A stretch of DNA of 32,141 nt from Streptomyces sp. T39 (GTDB taxonomy: Bacteria > Actinomycetota > Actinomycetes > Streptomycetales > Streptomycetaceae): assembly GCF_008042045.1 (NCBI RefSeq), contig NZ_RDBP01000022.1, positions 1 through 32,141 on the forward strand, in the 5' to 3' direction. Position 1 is the stretch's first letter. Each line of letters begins with the position of its first letter. Below, one piece after another: positions 24,715 through 32,141 of the stretch. The position numbers and the translations under genes were made by a program. The notes under the pieces were generated by a model. That model made no database searches. It was not told where the DNA came from and worked only from the letters and a program-made list of their open reading frames with translations.

Positions 24715-24816
24715 GTTCCACGCCACCCACACGCCCCGGCCCGGGCCCGCGCGCGGGCGGCGGCAGCCGCATCGCGGCCCGGACGGCGGGGCGGCCGCTG
24801 TGGCACGATTCCCGGG

Positions 24817-25251
24817 ATGACCAGCAGACCGACCCCGGCCCAGCATCTGCGCGATCTCGCACTGCTGCGCCGCGTCCGCGACCGGATCGACCGGGAGTAC
24901 GCGCAGCCGCTGAACGTCGAGGCCCTCGCCCGCGCCGTGAACGTGTCCGCCGGGCACCTCAGCCGCCAGTTCCGGCTCGCGTACGGCGAGTCCCCCTACT
25001 CGTACCTGATGACCCGGCGCATCGAACGCGCCATGGCCCTGCTGCGGCGCGGCGACATGAGCGTCACCGAGGTCTGCTTCACCGTCGGCTGCTCCTCGCT
25101 GGGCACCTTCAGCAGCCGCTTCACCGAGCTCGTCGGGGTGCCCCCCAGCGTCTACCGCCGCCAGGCCGAACAGGCCACGGCGGGGATGCCGCCGTGCGTC
25201 GCGAAGCAGGTCACCCGACCGATCAGGAATCGAGAAGCGCCGCCTTCGTGA
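24817..25251 (+). CDS. AraC-family regulator, short single-domain form
   Basis: A 144-aa protein consisting almost entirely of the AraC-type double helix-turn-helix. The first helix pair is LNVEALARAVNVSAGHLSRQ and FRLAYGESPYSYLMTRRIER; the second is AMALLRRGDMSVTEVCFTVG, with CSSLGTFSSRFTELVGVPPS and YRR completing the signature. The usual ligand-binding domain is missing; the protein resembles small SoxS/MarA-like forms. ATG 24817 lacks a strong ribosome site (GGG before it). It runs 19 bp ahead of the VOC gene and the UvrA-like gene on the same strand, so it likely controls that set. Confidence 0.9.
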   Translation: MTSRPTPAQHLRDLALLRRVRDRIDREYAQPLNVEALARAVNVSAGHLSRQFRLAYGESPYSYLMTRRIERAMALLRRGDMSVTEVCFTVGCSSLGTFSSRFTELVGVPPSVYRRQAEQATAGMPPCVAKQVTRPIRNREAPPS

Positions 25252-25270
25252 CGCCTCTAACGTGACTGCC

Positions 25271-25684
25271 ATGGACATCAGCATTCACGCCAGTTTCCTC
25301 CCGCAGGACGACCCGGAGGCCGCGCTCGCGTTCTACCGCGACACCCTCGGCTTCGAGGTCCGCAACGACGTCGGCTACGAGGGCATGCGGTGGATCACCG
25401 TGGGCCCCGCCGGCCAGCCCGGCGTCTCCATCGTGCTGCACCCCCCGGGCGTCGACCCCGGCATCACCGACGACGAGCGCCGCGTCATCACCGAGATGAT
25501 GGCCAAGGGCACCTACGGGAGCATCCTCCTGTCCACCGGTGACATCGACGGCATCTTCGAGCGTCTCCAGGCCGGTGACGCGGAAGTCGTGCAGGAGCCG
25601 ACCGACCAGCCGTACGGTGTGCGCGACTGCGCCTTCCGCGACCCCGCGGGAAACATGGTCCGCATCCAGCAGCGGCAGGGCTGA
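25271..25684 (+). CDS. VOC-fold (glyoxalase/bleomycin-resistance-like) protein
   Basis: A 137-aa vicinal oxygen chelate protein, a family with glyoxalases, dioxygenases and drug-binding resistance proteins. It shows two beta-alpha-beta-beta-beta halves: [38 protein letters not shown], and later [35 protein letters not shown]. The second ligand-type Glu/His is not evident: the end reads MVRIQ, not the VELHE type, so metal binding is uncertain. The ATG at 25271 matches family starts (MDISIHASF); a GTG at 25262 is possible. It lies 19 bp after the AraC gene and 36 bp before the UvrA-like gene. A drug-binding function is an inference from its neighbours. Confidence 0.85.
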   Translation: MDISIHASFLPQDDPEAALAFYRDTLGFEVRNDVGYEGMRWITVGPAGQPGVSIVLHPPGVDPGITDDERRVITEMMAKGTYGSILLSTGDIDGIFERLQAGDAEVVQEPTDQPYGVRDCAFRDPAGNMVRIQQRQG

Positions 25685-25720
25685 GCCCGCCCGCGTGCCC
25701 GCCCCACAGATGGAGACACG

Positions 25721-28111
<2,391 letters not shown>

Positions 28112-28123
28112 CGCGCTCCGCAT

Positions 28124-28166
28124 GCGTTCCCCGTGCCGGGCGGGCATCGCCCGGCACGGGGAACGC
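28124..28166 (+). terminator. Terminator of the UvrA-like gene, 19-bp perfect stem
   Basis: Positions 28124-28142 are the exact reverse complement of 28148-28166, with a five-base GGCAT loop, 12 bp after the stop codon. The right arm is the first of four tandem copies (see the repeat at 28150). Confidence 0.85.
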
Positions 28167-28213
28167 CCGGCACGGGGAACGCCCGGCACGGGGAACGCCC
28201 GGCACGGGGAACG
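28150..28213 (+). repeat. Four perfect tandem copies of a 16-bp terminator arm
   Basis: CCCGGCACGGGGAACG is repeated at 28150-28165, 28166-28181, 28182-28197 and 28198-28213. The left arm of the terminator at 28124-28142 can pair with any copy. There is no spacer between copies, so this is not a CRISPR array. Confidence 0.92.
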
Positions 28214-28379
28214 CCCGCGTCCGGAGCCGGGGCATACGAACGGCCTGGAACGCCGGTCACGGTCGGGTGTGGCCGGGGGCGGCCCGGCGGCGACGGGCTC
28301 GACCGGGAACCGGCGGGGTGGGGGCGGCGTCCACCCGGCTGTCCCCTACGACCCCCACGACGCCCCTGGAGCGACCGGC

Positions 28380-29012
28380 ATGACCGAGGCCGCCACGCGC
28401 TACCTGTACCTCGCCCGGCACGGCGAGGCCACCCCCGACGAGAGCGGGCTCACCCCCGGCGGACGGCGCCAGGCCGAACTGCTCGGCCGCCGGCTGCGTG
28501 ACGTGCCGCTGGCCGCGATCCACCACGGGCCGCTCCCCCGGGCCGAACGGACGGCGCACCTGATCGGCGGGCAGTGCCCGGGAGTCCCGCTCCACCGCTC
28601 CGAGGCGGCCGGCGACTACGTCCCGCACGTGCCCGCACGGGCGGAATTGCCGGCGGAGTCGGCCGACACCCTGCTGGCCTTCCTCGCCGGTGCCACGGAG
28701 GAGGAACGCCGCCGGGGGCCGGAACTCGCCCGCCGGGCACTGGAGTCGTTCACCGGACCGGCGTCCGGCGGCGAGGACCGGCACGAACTGGTCGTCACCC
28801 ACGCCTTCCTCGTCGCCTGGCTCGTCCGGGCGGCCCTCGACGCGCCCGCCTGGCGCTGGATAGGGCTGCGGGTCGCGAACGCCGCGCTGACCGTCCTCGC
28901 GTACCCGCCCGGGAGGCCCTCGTCGGTGGTCCTCCTCAACGACATGCGCCACCTGCCGGAGGAGCTGCGCTGGACCGGCTTCCCGCCCGACCGCCACGAC
29001 CGCCGCATCTGA
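28380..29012 (+). CDS. Histidine phosphatase superfamily protein
   Basis: A 210-aa member of the histidine phosphatase (phosphoglycerate mutase-like) superfamily. The catalytic motif YLYLARHGEATPDESGLTP near the start holds the phosphohistidine His in ARHGEA. GGRRQAELLGRRLRDVPLAA and HHGPLPRAERTAHLI follow the family plan, and the second histidine lies in HELVVTHAFLVAWLVRAAL. The predicted cytosolic enzyme has unknown substrate; size fits small broad-specificity phosphatases (about 200 aa). ATG 28380 is preferred because the longer open frame upstream runs through the tandem repeats. It stands between the UvrA-like gene and a convergent TetR gene; the 262-bp gap after it is GC-rich with no gene. 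Confidence 0.9.
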   Translation: MTEAATRYLYLARHGEATPDESGLTPGGRRQAELLGRRLRDVPLAAIHHGPLPRAERTAHLIGGQCPGVPLHRSEAAGDYVPHVPARAELPAESADTLLAFLAGATEEERRRGPELARRALESFTGPASGGEDRHELVVTHAFLVAWLVRAALDAPAWRWIGLRVANAALTVLAYPPGRPSSVVLLNDMRHLPEELRWTGFPPDRHDRRI

Positions 29013-29274
29013 ACCGTGCACCCCGCCGCGCCGCGCACCCGGCGGGGGGCGCACCCGGCGGGGGCGCACGGCCCGGGGGCCTCCCGGCAGGCCCGGCGGC
29101 CGCAGGGCCGGGACATGGGCCGTAGCCCCGGTGCCCGCCCGGACGACCGGGCCGCGGTCACTCGCCGTGTGCGGCCCGGATCCGGGCATGCCGAAGACGC
29201 GGCCGGCGGCGGGCCGCACTCACCGACCTCCCACTCCCCCAAGGCGGTTGACGTCCATCCGCGCCCGGAGGGCA

Positions 29275-30093
29275 TCAAGCGGGAGTCTCGCGGGAGGGGT
29301 TCCCCGAGGCGGCCGCACCCCGGGCACGGCGCGTCACCAGCACCTCGATCCCGTCCAGCACGCGTTCGAGGCCGAACTCGAACTCCCAGTTCTCGTCGTC
29401 CGGTTCGTACATGACCCGGCTCTCCAGGAGCCGGGCCAGCGCGGGATAGCGCACGGGGTCGGCAAGGCGTTCCAGCGTGCGGGTGTAGCCCCGCATGGTC
29501 TCCTCGGGCGTCCTGCCGCCCGCCGCGATCGCGGCGCTCAGGTCGGCCATGAGGAGGGCCTCGTTGCGCACGAACCCGCCGACGAGCAGGATCACCGAGA
29601 TCTTCTCGCCCTCGTCGAGGGCGGTCTCCGCGAGCGCCGCGAGGCCCCGGTCCCACCAGGCGACGGAGTGCGGAGTGGCCGGCGGTCCGGAGATGGGGAT
29701 GCGCAGCATCCACAGGTGGCGGTGGAAGACCTCGCGCTGGGCGCGGGCCCAGGCGTCCATGGCCTCCCGCCAGCCCGTGCCGGGGGCGGGCGGTGCGGGA
29801 GGCAGGCCCATGGCCGCGTCCTGCATCAGGATGTAGAGCTCGTCCTTGGCGGCCACGTACCGGTAGAGGGACATGGTCGAGACGCCGAGTTCCTTGGCGA
29901 CCCGGCCCATGGAGACGGCGGCGAGCCCTTCGGCGGCGCCCACGGCGAGGGCCGCCTCGACGATGCGGTCGATGCCGATGCCCGGCTTGGGGCCCTTGCC
30001 CGGCCGCTGCCGGAGCCCCCAGGCCGCCTCCAGGCTCGCGGGCAGGGCGGAGTCCTCGTCCGCACGTGAACGCCCCGGTCCGCCGTCCGCCAT
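29275..30093 (-). CDS. TetR-family repressor (with TetR C-terminal domain)
   Basis: A 272-aa repressor. The N-terminal helix-turn-helix lies at residues about 38-90: GIDRIVEAALAVGAAEGLAA, VSMGRVAKELGVSTMSLYRY and VAAKDELYILM. A large ligand-binding domain follows (WREAMDAWARAQREVFHRHL, WMLRIPISGPPATPHSVAWW), of the TetR_C type. The length exceeds the usual 200 aa because of a 35-residue lead and a longer C-domain. ATG 30093 has AAGGAGGA nine bases upstream. It is divergent from the ABC exporter genes, and the two palindromes between them (30136-30172) are the likely binding sites, so it probably represses both the exporter and itself until a drug binds. Confidence 0.93.
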   Translation of the reverse strand: MADGGPGRSRADEDSALPASLEAAWGLRQRPGKGPKPGIGIDRIVEAALAVGAAEGLAAVSMGRVAKELGVSTMSLYRYVAAKDELYILMQDAAMGLPPAPPAPGTGWREAMDAWARAQREVFHRHLWMLRIPISGPPATPHSVAWWDRGLAALAETALDEGEKISVILLVGGFVRNEALLMADLSAAIAAGGRTPEETMRGYTRTLERLADPVRYPALARLLESRVMYEPDDENWEFEFGLERVLDGIEVLVTRRARGAAASGNPSRETPA

Positions 30094-30135
30094 GGCCGTC
30101 CGTCCTCCTTCGTCGCTTGACGCCCATCCTAGTTA

Positions 30136-30172
30136 TGCGTAACCCTTACGCAGTAACGCGTATGCCATACGC
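30136..30172. promoter_or_regulatory. Two spaced palindromes, likely TetR operators
   Basis: TGCGTAA-CCC-TTACGCA (30136-30152) and GCGTAT-GCC-ATACGC (30158-30172) share the form GCGTAN-n3-NTACGC. Their centres (30144 and 30165) are 21 bp apart, two helical turns, so two dimers could bind the same face. They lie in the 128-bp gap between the divergent TetR and exporter genes. On the minus strand a TAGGAT (-10-like) follows the operators at a fitting distance for the repressor gene. Confidence 0.8.
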
Positions 30173-30221
30173 AGAAGTGCCGGGCACCGCCCCGCGCACC
30201 GGACGTGAAGGGGACCAGGCC

Positions 30222-31271
30222 ATGACCTCCAGCCGGCAGCCGCCACCCGCGGCCCGTACACGGAGCACCGCGCCCGCCGCCATCGAGGCCGAGGGGCTGC
30301 GCAAGGCCTACGGCCGGGTGCGGGTCCTCGACGGCATCGGCCTGCGGGTCGAGCGCGGCACCGTCTTCGCGCTGCTCGGCCCGAACGGGGCGGGCAAGAC
30401 GACCACCGTGCGCGTCCTCGCCACGCTCACCGCAGCGGACGCCGGAACCGCCCGCGTCGCGGGCCACGACGTCGTCGCCGAACGCTCCCTGGTGCGCCGG
30501 GCCATCAGCCTCACCGGCCAGTACGCCGCGGTCGACGAGAAGCAGACCGGCGAGGAGAACCTGCGCATGATGGGCCGCCTCCGCGGCCTGTCCCGCCCCG
30601 GCGCCCGGCGCCGCGCCGCCGAACTGCTCGAACGCTTCGGCCTCGCCGACGCGGGCGGCCGCCTCGCCCACACCTATTCGGGCGGCATGCGCCGACGGCT
30701 CGACCTCGCGGCGTCCCTGGTCGGCGGACCGGAGGTCGTCTTCCTCGACGAGCCGACCACCGGGCTCGACCCGCGCAGCCGTCAGGAACTCTGGCAGGTC
30801 GTGCGCGAACTGACCGCCGGCGGCACGACCGTGCTGCTCACCACGCAGTACCTGGAGGAGGCGGACCGCCTCGCGGACCGCGTCGCCGTGCTGGACGCGG
30901 GCCGCATCGTGGCCGAGGGCACGGCGGCCGAGCTCAAGGCGACGGTCGGCGGCCACCGGCTCGACGTGGTCTTCGCCGACACCGCCGCCTATCTCCGCCA
31001 CGCGTCCCGGGCGGCCGTGCACCGCTCCCCCGCCACGCTCACCGTCGGCCTGTCCACGGACGGGTCGGCGGCCCAGGTCCGCGCCCTGCTGGACGAGATC
31101 GACCCACGGCGGACGGACGTGGCCCGCTTCGCCCTCCACACCACCACGCTCGACGACGTCTTCCTGTCCCTCACGGGCGACGGCGGCACGGCGGGCGCCG
31201 GCCCGGCCTCCGCTCCGCCGCCCGGCACCGACGGCCGCCCCGCCTCCCGGACGGAGTCCACCCATGTCTGA
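30222..31271 (+). CDS. ABC transporter ATP-binding protein, DrrA type
   Basis: A 349-aa ATPase of the daunorubicin-resistance (DrrA) subfamily, which powers drug export with a DrrB-type permease. It contains AIEAEGLRKAYGRVRVLDGI, Walker A in FALLGPNGAGKTTTVRVLAT, the Q-loop LTGQYAAVDEKQTGEENL, signature in HTYSGGMRRRLDLAASL, Walker [20 protein letters not shown] and the switch region LLTTQYLEEADRLADRVAVL. The C-terminal part (about residues 240-330) includes TTLDDVFLSLTGDG, which is typical of DrrA. ATG 30222 is selected; the earlier in-frame starts lie within the divergent regulator. It overlaps the permease start by 8 bp (ATGTCTGA), so they are coupled. Operators lie upstream. Confidence 0.95.
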   Translation: MTSSRQPPPAARTRSTAPAAIEAEGLRKAYGRVRVLDGIGLRVERGTVFALLGPNGAGKTTTVRVLATLTAADAGTARVAGHDVVAERSLVRRAISLTGQYAAVDEKQTGEENLRMMGRLRGLSRPGARRRAAELLERFGLADAGGRLAHTYSGGMRRRLDLAASLVGGPEVVFLDEPTTGLDPRSRQELWQVVRELTAGGTTVLLTTQYLEEADRLADRVAVLDAGRIVAEGTAAELKATVGGHRLDVVFADTAAYLRHASRAAVHRSPATLTVGLSTDGSAAQVRALLDEIDPRRTDVARFALHTTTLDDVFLSLTGDGGTAGAGPASAPPPGTDGRPASRTESTHV

Positions 31272-32028
31272 CGCACCCGGTCCGTTCATCCCGGCACTGA
31301 CCATGGCGGGCCGCTGCGTCCGGCTCAGCCGGCGCGACGGAGACGCCCTGGTGACCTCGCTGATGCTGCCGCTGATGCTGATGCTGGTCTTCATCTACTT
31401 CTTCGGCGGCGCCATCGACACCGGCACGCAGTACGTGAACTACGTGGTCCCCGGCATCCTCGTGCTGTGCGCCGCCTTCGGCGCCGCGGGCACCGCGGTG
31501 CGGGTCAGCGAGGACATGAAGAGCGGCATCATCGACCGCTTCCGCTCCCTGGACATCGGCGGCACCTCGGTCATCGCGGGCCATGTCGCCGCGAGCACCC
31601 TGCGCAATCTGCTCGCGACCGCGCTGGTGCTCGGCGTCGGACTGCTCATCGGATTCCGGCCGTCCGCCACCGCGGCGGGCTGGCTCGCGGCGGTCGGGGT
31701 CCTGCTGGTGTTCCTGGTGGCGCTCTCCTGGCTGTCGGCCGCCGTCGGTCTGCTGGCCAGGACTCCGGAGGCGGCCGGCGGATTCACGTTCGTCATGATG
31801 TTCCTGCCCTATCCGAGCAGCGCGTTCGTGCCGATCGACACCATGCCCTCCTGGCTCCACGGCTTCGCCGACCACCAGCCGGTGACCCCGCTGATCGAGT
31901 CGCTGCGCGGCCTGCTCCACGACCAGCCGGTCGGCTCCTCGCCCTGGGTGGCACTGGCCTGGTGCGGGGGGATCCTGGCGGTGGCCGTCGCCCTGTCGCG
32001 CGTCCTCTTCGCGGCCCGCACCCGCTGA
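31264..32028 (+). CDS. ABC-2 type permease, DrrB type
   Basis: A 254-aa membrane permease that forms the export channel with the preceding ATPase. Six hydrophobic helices can be counted, for example TSLMLPLMLMLVFIYFFGG, YVVPGILVLCAAFGAAGTAV, TLRNLLATALVLGVGLLIGF and AAVGVLLVFLVALSWLSAAV. The RVSEDMKSGIIDRFRSLDIG loop between helices is the conserved ABC-2 cytoplasmic element of the family. PSSAFVPIDTMPSWLHGFAD and HQPVTPLIESLRGLL near the end are also typical of DrrB. ATG 31264 overlaps the ATPase stop by 8 bp. Its stop codon lies in the first copy of a 52-bp direct repeat. Confidence 0.94.
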   Translation: MSDAPGPFIPALTMAGRCVRLSRRDGDALVTSLMLPLMLMLVFIYFFGGAIDTGTQYVNYVVPGILVLCAAFGAAGTAVRVSEDMKSGIIDRFRSLDIGGTSVIAGHVAASTLRNLLATALVLGVGLLIGFRPSATAAGWLAAVGVLLVFLVALSWLSAAVGLLARTPEAAGGFTFVMMFLPYPSSAFVPIDTMPSWLHGFADHQPVTPLIESLRGLLHDQPVGSSPWVALAWCGGILAVAVALSRVLFAARTR

Positions 32029-32139
32029 CCCCCGCGGTGGTGCCGACCCGGCCGCCCGCACGAAGGCCCCGGCGGGGCTCCAACCCCCTGACCCCCGCGG
32101 TGGTGCCGACCCGGCCGCCCGCACGAAGGCCCCGGCGGG
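32025..32139 (+). repeat. 52-bp perfect direct repeat starting at the permease stop
   Basis: Positions 32025-32076 are identical to 32088-32139 (63-bp period, the 11 bp between copies differing). The first copy includes the TGA stop codon at 32026-32028. Each copy ends in a GCCCCGGCGGG-like part that may form a weak hairpin. The window ends just after the second copy, so further copies cannot be excluded. Confidence 0.9.
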
Positions 32140-32141
32140 AC

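Noticed and set aside
28150..28213. CRISPR-like array
   Set aside because: Four 16-bp copies are directly joined with no spacers and the array pairs with a terminator arm. No cas genes are near.

Overview
This is high-GC actinobacterial DNA, almost certainly Streptomyces. Third codon positions are strongly G/C, GTG starts are common, mycothiol biosynthesis (mshA) is present, and the gas vesicle operon has the actinomycete layout O-A-F-G-Y-Z-J-L-S-K. No tRNA, rRNA, CRISPR array or insertion sequence was recognised. All assignments come from reading the sequence; no database was searched.

Region 1 (1-1877, minus strand): an isochorismatase/nicotinamidase-fold hydrolase and a YbdK-type carboxylate-amine ligase, closed by a long perfect hairpin. 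Region 2 (2306-8443, plus strand): a compact, partly overlapping gas vesicle operon with three GvpA-family proteins (A, J, S), two GvpF/L proteins, GvpG, GvpK, GvpO, and the actinomycete-specific GvpY (basic tail) and GvpZ (SRPBCC fold plus long acidic tail). A small Ala/Lys-rich gene of unknown function follows. No gvpN or gvpC is visible.

Region 3 (8444 to about 11783, plus strand): a decayed pSAM2-like actinomycete integrative and conjugative element (AICE). It begins inside a 5'-truncated spread-protein gene. A frameshifted RepSA-type replication initiator follows, then intact xis and int genes overlapping at TGATG. AT-rich iterated motifs and a 43-bp inverted repeat lie after int and may mark the attachment region. 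No tra gene remains. A 61-aa membrane protein gene lies between this region and gpmA.

Region 4 (12282-24660): chromosomal housekeeping genes. These are gpmA; two MFS exporters that converge and overlap; a YbjN-like gene and mshA; a putative methyltransferase; a secreted NlpC/P60 hydrolase; a response regulator-PP2C phosphatase; a DUF2516-like membrane protein; an HbhA-like protein; and an XRE repressor with a perfect 28-bp palindrome in front of it.

Region 5 (24817-32028): genes suggestive of resistance. An AraC-type regulator, a VOC-fold protein and a short UvrA-like twin ABC ATPase run together. A histidine phosphatase follows, then a TetR repressor divergent from a DrrAB-type ABC exporter, with two palindromes 21 bp apart between them. 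Several small repeats stand out, including a terminator whose right arm is present in four tandem copies (28124-28213) and a 52-bp direct repeat that starts at the stop codon of the last gene.
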